Position numbers and translations under genes: made by a program | The notes under the pieces: generated by a model | What the model was told of the DNA's origin: nothing | The model's database searches: none | Seen by the model: the letters and a program-made list of their open reading frames with translations, nothing else | Source: Flammeovirgaceae bacterium UBA4659 | Lineage (GTDB): Bacteria > Bacteroidota > Bacteroidia > Cytophagales > Cyclobacteriaceae | Direction of reading: 5' to 3' | Length of the DNA stretch: 48,610 nt | Assembly (NCBI GenBank): GCA_002405445.1 | Contig: DHLV01000282.1 | Span: 32,241 to 80,850 of the forward strand | Shown here: one piece after another, positions 39,189-47,737 of the stretch | Layout of the letters: the number at the start of each line of letters is the position of its first letter | Numbering within the stretch: position 1 is the first letter of the stretch

Positions 39189-39665
39189 TTATGCTTCGAT
39201 TGTCACTACTTCAAATTCCATTTCACCTGCGGGCGTTTTGATTTTGGCGCTGTCGCCCTTCTTTTTCCCCAGCAGCCCTTTGCCAATGGGCGACTGTGTC
39301 GAAATCTTTCCGGCTTTCAGGTCAGCCTCCTCTTCGGCCACCAATGTGTAGGTAACCGTTGCACCATTTTTTTTGTTTTTGATGGTCACTTTCGAAAGTA
39401 TCGAAACGGTAGAGGTGTCGATTTTTGTTTCATCAATTAAACGGGCATTGCCAACAATCTCTTCGAGCTTCGCTATTTTTGCTTCGAGGTGCCCTTGTGC
39501 ATCTTTGGCTGCATCATACTCGGCATTCTCGCTCAGGTCGCCTTTGTCTCGCGCTTCGGCTATCTGCCGGGCAATCTCTGCACGGCCTTTTGTTTTCAGC
39601 TCGTTCAACTCGCGTGTTAATTTCTCCAACCCTTCTTTAGTATAATATGATACCTGCTTTGCCAT
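39189..39665 (-). CDS. greA: Transcription elongation factor GreA
   Basis: This 158-residue factor enters the secondary channel of stalled RNA polymerase and stimulates cleavage of backtracked RNA. The N-terminal coiled coil carries the acidic tip (DLSENAEYDAAKDAQ), and the C-terminal domain has the FKBP-like QSPIGKGLLGKKKGD signature. The start is set at ATG 39665 (MAKQVSYYTKEGLEKL), as in the family; the frame open to 39701 adds 12 residues overlapping a hairpin. The upstream leader has a well-formed promoter and a terminator-like hairpin, both listed separately, which may regulate expression. HIT gene follows by 3 bases. Confidence 0.96.
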   Translation of the reverse strand: MAKQVSYYTKEGLEKLTRELNELKTKGRAEIARQIAEARDKGDLSENAEYDAAKDAQGHLEAKIAKLEEIVGNARLIDETKIDTSTVSILSKVTIKNKKNGATVTYTLVAEEEADLKAGKISTQSPIGKGLLGKKKGDSAKIKTPAGEMEFEVVTIEA

Positions 39666-39685
39666 ATTCTGTTTTGATTGACTCA

Positions 39686-39718
39686 CCAAAAAAACAAACA
39701 ACGGCCATGAGGCCGTTG
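39686..39718 (-). terminator. Terminator-like hairpin between the greA promoter and the greA ORF
   Basis: On the minus strand CAACGGCC (39718-39711) pairs perfectly with GGCCGTTG (39706-39699) around a 4-base loop, followed by a T-rich tract to about 39686. It lies 40 bases after the pentapeptide-repeat gene stop, so it could end that gene, but it is also downstream of a near-perfect promoter for greA. It may therefore attenuate greA or create a very short leader RNA. Confidence 0.75.
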
Positions 39719-39724
39719 CGTGTA

Positions 39725-39755
39725 CAAAGGTAAAATTTTTGCGTGCTATTCCAAA
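39725..39755 (-). promoter_or_regulatory. Bacteroidota-type promoter for greA
   Basis: On the minus strand TTTG (39755-39752), a 19-base spacer and TACCTTTG (39732-39725) match the TTTG/TAnnTTTG consensus exactly with ideal spacing. The transcript would start near 39718-39720, 55 bases before the greA ATG. Confidence 0.8.
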
Positions 39756-39758
39756 CCG

Positions 39759-40604
39759 CTAGCCTCCCACCAGCTCGGGTAGCGTGGTTTTGATCTGCGC
39801 CAGCAATTCATCGTCAAACCTGGCTAGGTAAAGGGTTTTTGCTTTGGCCAGTTGCTCAATGGTAAGGCCTTTTGCACCGCGCAGGTCAGCTTTGTATAAG
39901 CTCGCGTTTTCAAAGTCTGCGCCCATCACATAACTGTTTTGTAAATTCGCCTCCATCAAACACGCATTCTTAAAATTTGATTTGATCAGGAAAGCATTTT
40001 CAAATTGCGCCTTGATCAAAAACGCATCTTTAAAATTGGCGCCACTGGCATAGGCGCCCTTTAAATTTGCCTGATTGAGGTTGGCATTTTCAAGATTGGT
40101 TTGGTTCAACCTTGTGTTTTCTAGATTTGTTTCAATTAGTGAAGCGCTTTGCAAGTTTGTGGAGTTGAGATTAGAACTGTGCAGGTTTACATAATTCAGG
40201 TTGGTGCGCACCAAGTGACAGTTTACCAAATTGATTTCGTGAATCTTGTGGCGGTTTAAACGCTTGATATTACCCACAGTACGGAAGGCAGCTTCTTCCG
40301 ATTCCCATAACCGAAAGTCGTCAATCTCATCTTTGTAAGTGCGTATGCGCTGCCTTATTTCGCCATTTTGGTTGAGCCAATACAACAATATGCCGATGAC
40401 GGCAATATCGAATATCATTCCGTGTGCTTCCGCCAAAATCTGTGCCCAAAAATTACTGAAATCGCTCAGGTAGTACGGCAGGCTCAAGCCAATGACCAAT
40501 GCAAACACAATTCCCAAAACAATGGCACTGGTCAGCAGTGGTTTTTCCACTATCTCGTCAAACTTCTCTACGAATCGCTCCTTCAAGTTCTTCGGTTTTG
40601 CCAT
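39759..40604 (-). CDS. Membrane-anchored pentapeptide-repeat protein
   Basis: This 281-residue protein has two membrane helices (residues ~25-50 and ~58-78), a short charged linker, then from about residue 110 a run of pentapeptide repeats of the A(D/N)LXX type (NLENTRL, NLENANL, NLKGAYA, NFKDAFL, NLQNSYV, DLRGAKG). The repeats form a right-handed beta-helix of some 25 units. Start ATG 40604 (MAKPKNLKERF) is chosen over 40673 because it follows a TATATTTG promoter element and suits the membrane topology. Function unknown; such repeats usually serve protein binding. It lies between mgtE and greA. Confidence 0.88.
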   Translation of the reverse strand: MAKPKNLKERFVEKFDEIVEKPLLTSAIVLGIVFALVIGLSLPYYLSDFSNFWAQILAEAHGMIFDIAVIGILLYWLNQNGEIRQRIRTYKDEIDDFRLWESEEAAFRTVGNIKRLNRHKIHEINLVNCHLVRTNLNYVNLHSSNLNSTNLQSASLIETNLENTRLNQTNLENANLNQANLKGAYASGANFKDAFLIKAQFENAFLIKSNFKNACLMEANLQNSYVMGADFENASLYKADLRGAKGLTIEQLAKAKTLYLARFDDELLAQIKTTLPELVGG

Positions 40605-40631
40605 TGTTTGCCGTTTGCGGTAAGATGCAGA

Positions 40632-40639
40632 CAAATATA
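40632..40639 (-). promoter_or_regulatory. Candidate -7 element for the pentapeptide-repeat gene
   Basis: TATATTTG on the minus strand matches TAnnTTTG exactly, 28 bases before the ATG at 40604. No good TTTG partner is seen 19-21 bases upstream, so this is a partial promoter call. Confidence 0.4.
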
Positions 40640-40692
40640 ATCGCTTTCGTTCGCCATTGGTCGGGGCTCTCAAATATTAAATGCACCGGAGC

Positions 40693-42045
40693 CTACAACA
40701 GTAAATGGAGGGTTAGAAAATAGATGGTGAGGCCCAGTAAGTCGCTGGTGGTGGTGATAAATGGCCCCGAAGCGAGTGCGGGGTTGAGCCCCATTCTGCT
40801 CAAAATCAGTGGGGTGAGGGTGCCCACAAATGAAGAAAACAAAACCACTCCAAAAAGGGCCAGTGAAACAATCAACGACAAACGTTGGTTGTCGAACAGC
40901 AGTAACGTGGCTGCCAGCACAATGAGTGACAAAAAGAATCCGTTGAGCATCGCCACACTAAAAACCTTGCTGAGCCTTTTGTACAGTCCTTCATCTACAA
41001 AATTCGGGTTTACCAAACTCTGCACCACCAACGAAGAAGATTGAATGCCCACATTTCCACCCGTGGCCTGAATGAGGGGAACAAAAAATGCGATGGCTGT
41101 GATTCTCGCCATTTCCTGCTCAAAAAATCCCATAAACCGTGCGCTCAGCATACCGCCAAAGATTCCGATCAGCAGCCACGGCAAGCGTGCGCGCGTATTC
41201 TTCCAAACGGTGTCGTCTTCTTCTACATCCTCTGAAATACCCGACATAATCTGCCGCTCTTCCTCAGCCTGCTCAGTGATCACGTCTACCACATCGTCTA
41301 TGGTGATGCGGCCCACCAGTTGCCCTTGTGAATTCACGACCGGCACCGATTCCATGTCATACTTTTTCATGATTTCGGCTACTTCCCGGTCTTCCATATA
41401 TGTTTCAACTGCGACCACATCATCATCGTAGATGTCTTGCACAATCGTTTTTGGATCTGTCAGGATCAACTTTTGTAACGCCACCCGACCCAGCAATTTA
41501 TCATTGTCATCCACCACATATACCGCATAGAACTTGGTTACGTTTTCGGCCTGCTTACGGATTTCTTCCACACATTGCACAACAGTCCAATGATTGCGTG
41601 CTTTGATCAATTCCTTGGCCATCAAACCCCCCGCTACATTGGCATCGTAACGCAGCAGGTCAATTACCTGCGAGCGCAGCAGCGGATCGAGCAGCACAAT
41701 AATCTCTTCGCTGGTCTTGATGGGTAGCTCATTTAATATATCGGCTGCGTCATCTGAATCGAGTTGATTGACAATTGCCCCGATTTCGGTGGGGTCATAG
41801 ATGGCGAGAAATTTTTTTCTGGTGTCGGTGTCAAGGTCGTTAATGATTTTTGATCTCACCTCAAGGGAGAGCAGTTCCAGCACGTATTTGGATTCTTTGC
41901 TGTTGAACTCGTAAAGCAGCGTGGTAATGTCTGCTGGGTTGATATCCTCAAGGGTTTCTCTGATGAAGTTGGCATCATGCTCGTCCAGCGCTTGCTGGAA
42001 GCGATCGCGGAACTCAGTGGTCAACTCAAACTCAACATACTGCAT
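40693..42045 (-). CDS. mgtE: Magnesium transporter MgtE
   Basis: This 450-residue inner-membrane Mg2+ channel has the full family layout: an N-terminal superhelical MgtE-N domain (LNELPIKTSEEIIVLLDP region), two CBS domains (residues ~135-255, with ESVPVVNSQGQLVGRITIDDVVDV, here SVPVVNSQGQLVGRITIDD) and five membrane helices from ~285 on, including ARLPWLLIGIFGGMLSA and GNVGIQSSSLVVQSL, the pore segment. The cytoplasmic domains gate the pore by sensing Mg2+. The ATG shares one base with the rsmA stop (TAATG at 42043-42047), so the two are translationally coupled. Confidence 0.96.
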   Translation of the reverse strand: MQYVEFELTTEFRDRFQQALDEHDANFIRETLEDINPADITTLLYEFNSKESKYVLELLSLEVRSKIINDLDTDTRKKFLAIYDPTEIGAIVNQLDSDDAADILNELPIKTSEEIIVLLDPLLRSQVIDLLRYDANVAGGLMAKELIKARNHWTVVQCVEEIRKQAENVTKFYAVYVVDDNDKLLGRVALQKLILTDPKTIVQDIYDDDVVAVETYMEDREVAEIMKKYDMESVPVVNSQGQLVGRITIDDVVDVITEQAEEERQIMSGISEDVEEDDTVWKNTRARLPWLLIGIFGGMLSARFMGFFEQEMARITAIAFFVPLIQATGGNVGIQSSSLVVQSLVNPNFVDEGLYKRLSKVFSVAMLNGFFLSLIVLAATLLLFDNQRLSLIVSLALFGVVLFSSFVGTLTPLILSRMGLNPALASGPFITTTSDLLGLTIYFLTLHLLL

Positions 42046-42815
42046 TACCCTTGCTCTATCAACTGGGTGAGTGAAATAAACTGTTCAACCGACAATTGCT
42101 CGGCTCGTTTGTCCATCAGGGGCAAGGCCAAAATTGTGGCGTTCAAATTTAAAGGTTTGAGTGCGTTTCGCAAGGTCTTTCTCCTGTTTTGGAACGATTG
42201 CTTCACCACTTTCCTGAATAATGCTTCATCACAACCCAGCGTAACCCGATTGTTGCGCGTAAGGCGAACGACTGCAGACATCACCTTTGGAGGTGGAAAA
42301 AAAACACCGGGAGGTACTTTAAACAGGTATTCGATATTGTAATAGGCTTGCAACAGCACACTTAAAATCCCGTAGGTTTTGCTCCCCTCTTTTTCAGCGA
42401 TGCGATCGGCAACCTCTTTTTGCAACATGCAAACCACTTGCTTTACCTGCTGCCGATTGTCCAATATTTTGAAAAATATCTGTGATGAAATATTGTAGGG
42501 GAAGTTACCGATCAAGTGGAAGTCACCCGGTACTCGTTCCTGTAAATTCATTTCCAGAAAATCACCCTCCACAATTCGGCCGGCCAGTGTGGGGAAATGT
42601 GTCTTGAGAAATGCCACAGACTCACGGTCGATTTCGAAAAGGGTCAGTGAAATGTTCGGCTTGGCCAAAAGGTAGCGGGTAAGCACGCCCGTGCCAGGCC
42701 CTACCTCAACTACCTGCGAGGGGCTGTGCGGCAATACCAAACCATCCACAATCTTTTGTGCAATGTGTTGGTCTTTCAAAAAATGCTGGCCGAGAGATTT
42801 TTTAGGACGCACCAT
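42045..42815 (-). CDS. rsmA: 16S rRNA dimethyladenosine transferase
   Basis: This 256-residue enzyme (also called KsgA) uses S-adenosylmethionine to dimethylate two adjacent adenosines near the 3' end of 16S rRNA during 30S maturation. The start ATG 42815 gives the family N-terminus MVRPKKSLGQHFLKD; the longer frame to 42911 adds 32 unrelated residues. Motif I is VEVGPGTGVLTRYLL, and the catalytic motif IV is NFPYNISSQIFF. The C-terminal helical domain is present. It is coupled to mgtE by a TAATG overlap and diverges from pdxA. Confidence 0.96.
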   Translation of the reverse strand: MVRPKKSLGQHFLKDQHIAQKIVDGLVLPHSPSQVVEVGPGTGVLTRYLLAKPNISLTLFEIDRESVAFLKTHFPTLAGRIVEGDFLEMNLQERVPGDFHLIGNFPYNISSQIFFKILDNRQQVKQVVCMLQKEVADRIAEKEGSKTYGILSVLLQAYYNIEYLFKVPPGVFFPPPKVMSAVVRLTRNNRVTLGCDEALFRKVVKQSFQNRRKTLRNALKPLNLNATILALPLMDKRAEQLSVEQFISLTQLIEQG

Positions 42816-43000
42816 CTGTTGTGAATTATCAAGCGGCAAGGTATCAGGGTTTTTTGACAATCCGGCATTTTGCGCAGGGGGTAGAATACCGAGTGAGAAA
42901 GGGCGCCCCAACGTTTACCTTGCCGGTGGCACCCTTTTGGGTTGAGCATTAACAATCGCCAAGCCGATCGTCAAAAATCTTAAATACTCTGTTAACTTGC

Positions 43001-44044
43001 ATGTTGAAACCTATTATTGGCATGTCTCAAATCCCTAACGATAAACCCCGCATTGGCATCACGATGGGTGACCTCAATGGCATTGGGCCGGAGGTGGTCA
43101 TCAAAGCCCTGGCTGACCATCGCATTCTGAGTATGATTGTGCCGGTGGTGTACGGATCTACGCGTGCGCTTTCATACTACCGCAAGCTGATGAACCTGGA
43201 GGAATTCAACTATAGCCAGGTGAAAATGAAAGGCCAGTTTTTTCCAAAGTCAATCAACGTTGTCAACTGTTGGGAAGACGTTGTCGAGATTACGCCCGGG
43301 CTACCTTCGCGCCAAAGCGGCAAGGCCGCACTACTCTCGCTGAAGAAAGTGGTGGAAGAGGCGCGAGAAGGGCTCATCGATGGATTTGTGACCGGGCCGA
43401 TCGATAAAAATACAATCCATGGCGATGACTTTCCCTACCGTGGCCATACGGAATATCTCACCAAAGAATTTGACGCAACTGAAAGTCTGATGCTGATGGT
43501 GGGCAATAATCTGAAAGTGGGATTGGTGACCGAACACCTGCCGGTGAAAGACATTGCCAGCCACATTACAAAAGAGCGCGTGGAGTTGAAGATACGCTTG
43601 CTGGAATTATCTCTGAAGAAGGATTTTCAAACGCAGAAGCCGAAAATTGCTGTGTTGGGGCTGAACCCGCATGCAGGTGACGAGGGCCTGCTCGGCAGTG
43701 AAGAAAACAACATCATCAAGCCGGTGATCACCGACCTGAAATCCAAGGGCAAGTTGATTTTTGGCCCTTTTCCGGCAGACGGCTTTTTTGCAGCAGGCCA
43801 ACACACCAAATACGATGCAGTGCTTGCAATGTACCACGATCAGGGGCTGGTGGCATTTAAGACCTTGGCGTTTGACAATGGGGTAAACTTTACTGCGGGT
43901 CTTCCGGTAGTGCGTACTTCGCCCGACCATGGCACGGCCTACAACATTGCGGGCAAGAACCTGGCCGATGAGTCATCGTTGCGCCAAGCGATTTTTATGG
44001 CATGCGATATTGTGCGAAACCGCCAGCAGCAGGTAGAAAAGTGA
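43001..44044 (+). CDS. pdxA: 4-hydroxythreonine-4-phosphate dehydrogenase
   Basis: This enzyme oxidises 4-phosphohydroxy-L-threonine in pyridoxal-5'-phosphate synthesis (DXP-dependent route). ATG 43001 gives 347 residues and ATG 43022 gives 340; the second starts just before the conserved IGITMGDLNGIGPEV and is a fair alternative. Other signatures are GFVTGPIDKNTIHGDDFPYRGHTEYL (seen as VTGPIDKN and YRGHTEYL), the metal-binding LNPHAGDEGLLGSEE, AMYHDQGLV and SPDHGTAYNIAG. Length is usual. It diverges from rsmA; the 185-base gap between holds no clear promoter. Confidence 0.96.
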   Translation: MLKPIIGMSQIPNDKPRIGITMGDLNGIGPEVVIKALADHRILSMIVPVVYGSTRALSYYRKLMNLEEFNYSQVKMKGQFFPKSINVVNCWEDVVEITPGLPSRQSGKAALLSLKKVVEEAREGLIDGFVTGPIDKNTIHGDDFPYRGHTEYLTKEFDATESLMLMVGNNLKVGLVTEHLPVKDIASHITKERVELKIRLLELSLKKDFQTQKPKIAVLGLNPHAGDEGLLGSEENNIIKPVITDLKSKGKLIFGPFPADGFFAAGQHTKYDAVLAMYHDQGLVAFKTLAFDNGVNFTAGLPVVRTSPDHGTAYNIAGKNLADESSLRQAIFMACDIVRNRQQQVEK

Positions 44045-44119
44045 GGCAAGGGGTTTACTTTAGTCAAAAAGACCGGTGAGAAACATCTTTTCCAAACAAA
44101 AGTTATAATTACGTTGGAT

Positions 44120-44506
44120 ATGGACATTGTTACCAAAAAGCAGCTCAACATACTGATACAGTTGGCCCAGGTAGACAAACACTTTGCCAAGGCTGAACGC
44201 GACATGATCTTTCGCATCGCCAAAGAGCGGAATTTCTCTGAAGAAGAGGTGAAAAAACTGATTATTGAGCCCGAACCGATTGATACACTGGGTGCACTTT
44301 CGAACGATAAAAAATTTGAATACCTCCATGCATGCATCGCGCTGATTCATGTAGACCACAACCTTTTTGACAGCGAACTGCTGTTCTGCACCAGCATCGC
44401 CATCAAGCTGGGTTTTAAGAAAAATGCAGTTGACTTTTTTATCGAAAACTTTGAGAAAATGCCCCTAGAACTGATAAAATCAAGGCTTTTGGCCGAATAC
44501 CTGTAG
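44120..44506 (+). CDS. TerB-like small helical protein
   Basis: This 128-residue soluble protein is all-helical and follows the TerB/DjlA-like pattern: AQVDKHFAKAERDMIFRIAKERNFSEEEV in the first half and IALIHVDHNLFDSELLFCTSIAIKLGF in the second, each an acidic metal-site-like helix pair. ATG 44120 is chosen over TTG 44114. The role of such proteins is not settled; metal binding is a family suggestion. It lies between pdxA and the DUF177 gene, 75 bases after the former. Confidence 0.75.
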   Translation: MDIVTKKQLNILIQLAQVDKHFAKAERDMIFRIAKERNFSEEEVKKLIIEPEPIDTLGALSNDKKFEYLHACIALIHVDHNLFDSELLFCTSIAIKLGFKKNAVDFFIENFEKMPLELIKSRLLAEYL

Positions 44507-44513
44507 CGCCATT

Positions 44514-44539
44514 GGGGCTGTCATTGATGCCCCGGGGGC
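44514..44539 (+). other. GC-rich hairpin-forming stretch before the DUF177 gene
   Basis: GGGGC (44514-44518) pairs with GCCCC (44529-44533), and GCCCC can also pair with the adjoining GGGGGC. No T-run follows. It may end the TerB-like transcript weakly or be incidental. Confidence 0.3.
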
Positions 44540-44580
44540 AAAAAACCCGCCCGAACGGTCGAAAATTCAATAAATACTGA

Positions 44581-44588
44581 TAAATTTG
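44581..44588 (+). promoter_or_regulatory. Candidate -7 promoter element for the DUF177-rpmF unit
   Basis: TAAATTTG matches TAnnTTTG exactly and lies 27 bases before the TTG start at 44615. A clear TTTG partner is not seen at 19-21 bases upstream. Confidence 0.45.
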
Positions 44589-44614
44589 CCCCTCATTTTA
44601 AAACCCCTTTTGGG

Positions 44615-45121
44615 TTGAATGATTTTGTAGTCAATATCATCGGGCTGGCAAAAAAACAGCATTCGTTTGAGTTCCAACTTGGCGAAGCGTTTTTCAACCA
44701 GTATGGCAGCCAAACGGTGGCCAAAGGTGATTTTGATGCCAAGGTTATTTTGGACAAAAGAGAGACGTTCATTGAAGCGCATTTTGAAATCAGGGGCAAA
44801 GCAGCATTGGTCTGCGACCGCAGTCTGGAGCCATTTGACCAAATCATGAACCTGCACCGTACGGTGCGATTCAAGTATGGTGACAACCCCGGTGAGGTTA
44901 CTGACGAAATAGTGGTGATCAAACAAGAGCAAGAGTCGCTCGATGTAGGCCAGTTGATGTATGAGTTTATCGTGCTGGAGGTGCCTATCAAAAAAATCCA
45001 TCCAAGATTTCAAAATGACGAAGATGAAGAAGATGACAACGAGGGAAGCATGGTGTACCAAACCAAGTCTGAAGATGTACCCATCGACCCGCGTTGGGAA
45101 CAACTGAAAAAATTGAAGTAA
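44615..45121 (+). CDS. DUF177/YceD family protein
   Basis: This 168-residue protein belongs to the DUF177 group, regularly encoded just before rpmF and tied in other bacteria to 23S rRNA metabolism. The core shows IRGKAALVCDRSLEPFDQIMN, whose single Cys and RSLEPF stretch fit the family, and an acidic tail (NDEDEEDDNEG). No ATG is available in a suitable place; TTG 44615 is the best start because family members begin a few residues before the NIIGLAKKQHSFEF-like strand, and a -7 element lies just upstream. rpmF starts 32 bases downstream. Confidence 0.87.
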   Translation: MNDFVVNIIGLAKKQHSFEFQLGEAFFNQYGSQTVAKGDFDAKVILDKRETFIEAHFEIRGKAALVCDRSLEPFDQIMNLHRTVRFKYGDNPGEVTDEIVVIKQEQESLDVGQLMYEFIVLEVPIKKIHPRFQNDEDEEDDNEGSMVYQTKSEDVPIDPRWEQLKKLK

Positions 45122-45153
45122 AAGAATAAACCGTACGATTAAACTAAAAGGTT

Positions 45154-45342
45154 ATGCCAAATCCAAAACGAAAAACCTCCAAAACGCGCAGAGATAAAAG
45201 AAGAACCCATTATAAAGCGGTGGCAAAGAATTTTATCACTGACGCCACCACGGGCGAGCCGCATTTGCCGCACCGTGCCCATTGGCACGAAGGTAAACTG
45301 TACTACAAAGGCAACGTGGTAATGGAAAAAGAAGTGGCCTGA
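45154..45342 (+). CDS. rpmF: 50S ribosomal protein L32
   Basis: This 62-residue basic ribosomal protein starts [20 protein letters not shown], a classic L32 N-terminus, and has the [16 protein letters not shown] segment. It has no cysteines, so it is the zinc-free form, not the CxxC form. It sits 32 bases after the DUF177 gene. A terminator follows before fabH. Confidence 0.97.
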   Translation: MPNPKRKTSKTRRDKRRTHYKAVAKNFITDATTGEPHLPHRAHWHEGKLYYKGNVVMEKEVA

Positions 45343-45429
45343 TTCGCCATGAGATTTTTTTTGTTTTCAACCAGTTGTCTTAAATCGGAGATTGCATTGA
45401 AGTGCATAGCCAGCTAATTGTGTATATCA

Positions 45430-45470
45430 AAAATGCCCGGTTCACATAATACTGGGCATTTTCTTTTTTT
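45430..45470 (+). terminator. Rho-independent terminator between rpmF and fabH
   Basis: AAAATGCCC (45430-45438) pairs with GGGCATTTT (45454-45462) around a 15-base loop that can close two more pairs, followed by C and seven Ts. It ends 11 bases before the fabH ATG, so it may also act as a leader attenuator for fabH if reading starts upstream. Confidence 0.8.
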
Positions 45471-45481
45471 AAATAAACCGA

Positions 45482-46480
45482 ATGAACAAAGTAAGAGCGG
45501 CAATTACTGGAGTAGGTGGTTACGTGCCCGACTATGTGCTCACCAACAAAGAGTTGGAAACGATAGTTGACACTACCGATGAGTGGATCACCTCGCGCAC
45601 CGGCATCAAAGAACGCAGAATCCTGAAAGGCGAAAATCAGGGTGTTTCAGTGATGGCCATCGCGGCTGTGAAGGACATGTTGGCCAAAACCAAAACAAAT
45701 CCAGATGAAATCGACCTCATCATCTTCGCGACCATCACACCCGATATGACGTTTCCCGCTGCAGCCAATATTGTTGCCACTGCGGTGGGGGCAGTCAACG
45801 CTTTCAGTTACGATATGGGCGCAGCGTGCTCCGGTTTTTTGTATGGCCTTACAACAGGTGCCAGTTTTATTGAGGCCGGCCGCTATAAAAAAGTGATCGT
45901 GATTGGTGGCGACAAAATGTCGGCCATTTTGGATTATACCGATCGGACAACCTGTATCATTTTTGGAGATGGTGCGGGTTGTGTGTTGCTGGAACCTACC
46001 ACCGAAGACGTAGGGGTAATGGATTACATTTTGAAGAGCGATGGGGCAGGTGAAAATTTCCTGCACATGAAGGCGGGTGGCAGTCGTATGCCCGCCACAC
46101 ACGATACTGTTGATAAGCGGCAACACTATGTTTACCAAGAGGGCTCATCGGTTTACAAATTTGCCGTTACCAACATGGCCGAAGTATCTGCACAGGTAGC
46201 TGAGCGCAACCATCTCACCAAAGAGAATATCGCGTGGCTGGTGCCGCACCAAGCAAACAAACGCATCATCGATGCTACTGCATCGCGGGTGGGCATCAGC
46301 GAAGACAAGGTGATGATGAACATCGAGCGATATGGCAACACCACCGCAGGGACAATTCCATTGCTTTTGTGGGACTATGAAAAGAAATTGAAGAAAGGTG
46401 ACAATCTGCTGCTGGCCGCATTTGGCGGTGGGTTTACCTGGGGGGCAGTATATGTGAAATGGGCATACGACAGTAAATAA
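45482..46480 (+). CDS. fabH: Beta-ketoacyl-ACP synthase III
   Basis: This 332-residue enzyme condenses acetyl-CoA with malonyl-ACP to begin fatty-acid synthesis. The catalytic triad is visible: C116 in [14 protein letters not shown]256 in VPHQANKRI, and N286 in [14 protein letters not shown]. The N-terminus ([21 protein letters not shown]) and [15 protein letters not shown] match FabH. The gene follows the terminator and precedes efp by 32 bases. plsX, often found between rpmF and fabH in other bacteria, is absent here. Confidence 0.96.
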   Translation: MNKVRAAITGVGGYVPDYVLTNKELETIVDTTDEWITSRTGIKERRILKGENQGVSVMAIAAVKDMLAKTKTNPDEIDLIIFATITPDMTFPAAANIVATAVGAVNAFSYDMGAACSGFLYGLTTGASFIEAGRYKKVIVIGGDKMSAILDYTDRTTCIIFGDGAGCVLLEPTTEDVGVMDYILKSDGAGENFLHMKAGGSRMPATHDTVDKRQHYVYQEGSSVYKFAVTNMAEVSAQVAERNHLTKENIAWLVPHQANKRIIDATASRVGISEDKVMMNIERYGNTTAGTIPLLLWDYEKKLKKGDNLLLAAFGGGFTWGAVYVKWAYDSK

Positions 46481-46512
46481 TGGATCATCAATCATAAACC
46501 AAATATTCCAAA

Positions 46513-47079
46513 ATGGCTTCTGTATCTGATTTGAGCAAGGGAAATTACGTGCGCTACAACGGTGAAGTGGTACAAATTGAAGAACTGCAACACCGTACGC
46601 CCGGTAACCTCAGGGCTTTTTACCAAATTAAAATGCGCAGCGTACGCACAGGAAAAATTGTTGAAAATCGGTTTCGCCCGGGCGATTCAATCGACCAGTT
46701 GCGGGTAGAGACAAAAGAGTATCAATACCTGTATCAAGATGGTGAAAGCCTGGTATGCATGGATAACGACACCTTTGAACAGATCTATTTAGACAAAGCA
46801 TTGCTGGGCGATGCCGTGAACTTCATCAAAGAAGGCGTCACGCTGCTGATCGCCTTTGAAAACGGCACAAACCCCATCACTGCAGAGGCTCCCGCTCACG
46901 TGGTAATGGAAGTAACCTACACGGAACCAGGTGTGCAGGGCGATACCGCCACGCGCACACTGAAACCCGCCACACTGGAAACCGGTGCGGAGATCAAAGT
47001 GCCTTTGTTTGTGAACACCGGTGACAAAATCAAGATCAAAACCAGCACAGGCGAATACGTTGAACGCGTAAAGGAATAA
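46513..47079 (+). CDS. efp: Translation elongation factor P
   Basis: This 188-residue factor rescues ribosomes stalled at polyproline stretches. Three beta-barrel domains are seen: the KOW-like N-terminal domain, the OB domain with [21 protein letters not shown], and a C-terminal OB with the EF-P signature near [14 protein letters not shown]. The P-site loop reads [12 protein letters not shown], so Asn32 sits at the tip where Escherichia coli has the modified Lys34 and some bacteria have Arg. It is not clear whether this protein is modified. accB starts 4 bases downstream. Confidence 0.95.
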   Translation: MASVSDLSKGNYVRYNGEVVQIEELQHRTPGNLRAFYQIKMRSVRTGKIVENRFRPGDSIDQLRVETKEYQYLYQDGESLVCMDNDTFEQIYLDKALLGDAVNFIKEGVTLLIAFENGTNPITAEAPAHVVMEVTYTEPGVQGDTATRTLKPATLETGAEIKVPLFVNTGDKIKIKTSTGEYVERVKE

Positions 47080-47083
47080 CATA

Positions 47084-47662
47084 ATGGCAGCTAAGAAAGA
47101 AAAGGAGACCAGGGCACCCGGCAAAAAACCTACAACTCTAAACCCATCTGACATGAAGACAACCGAAATCCGCGACCTGATCGATTTCATCGCCCAATCG
47201 GGATTGAATGAAGTGGATATTGAGACCAAGGAATTGAAGCTGCACGTCAAGCGTGAGCCGGATCAAAAAGTGATGAAGTCTGCCGCACCGGTGATGGCCG
47301 CTCCCGTGGTGGCTGCGCCTCCCATGCAAGTACCCGTGGTTGCAGCTCCTGCAAACCCGCCTGCTGCGCCAAAAGCGGAAAAACCTGCAGCCGCTTCTGC
47401 CAAGACTGTTGATATCAAATCTCCGATGATTGGCACATTTTATCGCGCCTCTAACCCCGACTCTCCTCCGATGGTATCCGTGGGCGATAAAGTGAGCAAA
47501 GGGCAAACAGTATGCATCATTGAAGCCATGAAACTGTTCAATGAAATTGAATCGGAAGTGTCGGGCACGATTGTAAAGGTAATGGTAGAAAATGCCTCAC
47601 CGGTTGAATACGACCAGGTGCTGTTTGTAGTAGAACCAGATAAAGTAAGAATTGAGATTTGA
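47084..47662 (+). CDS. accB: Biotin carboxyl carrier protein of acetyl-CoA carboxylase
   Basis: This 192-residue carrier shuttles CO2 on biotin between AccC and the carboxyltransferase. The C-terminal biotinyl domain holds the [10 protein letters not shown] motif, whose Lys is biotinylated, joined by a Pro/Ala-rich linker to the N-terminal helix [20 protein letters not shown] 47084 adds a 23-residue basic extension before this; ATG 47153 is the more family-like start. The final residues VRIEI fall in sequence resembling the following intergenic repeat. accC starts 75 bases downstream. Confidence 0.95.
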   Translation: MAAKKEKETRAPGKKPTTLNPSDMKTTEIRDLIDFIAQSGLNEVDIETKELKLHVKREPDQKVMKSAAPVMAAPVVAAPPMQVPVVAAPANPPAAPKAEKPAAASAKTVDIKSPMIGTFYRASNPDSPPMVSVGDKVSKGQTVCIIEAMKLFNEIESEVSGTIVKVMVENASPVEYDQVLFVVEPDKVRIEI

Positions 47663-47725
47663 GATGTGAGAATTGAGACCGTCTTGCGGTGCTCCCTCAT
47701 GTCTCACTTCTCGTGTCTCACATCT
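47648..47725. repeat. Structured repeat at the accB 3' end and accB-accC gap
   Basis: AGAATTGAGA occurs at 47648-47657 inside accB and again at 47669-47678. AGATGTGAGA (47662-47671) pairs with TCTCACATCT (47716-47725), TGAGAC (47674-47679) with GTCTCA (47701-47706), and ACCG with CGGT inside. The long stem has no T-run. It looks like a REP-type dispersed element. Confidence 0.6.
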
Positions 47726-47737
47726 TAATGTAATGTC

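Noticed and set aside
44567..45103. Long minus-strand reading frame opposite the DUF177 gene
   Set aside because: No recognisable protein features; the plus-strand DUF177 gene with its conserved neighbours explains the region.
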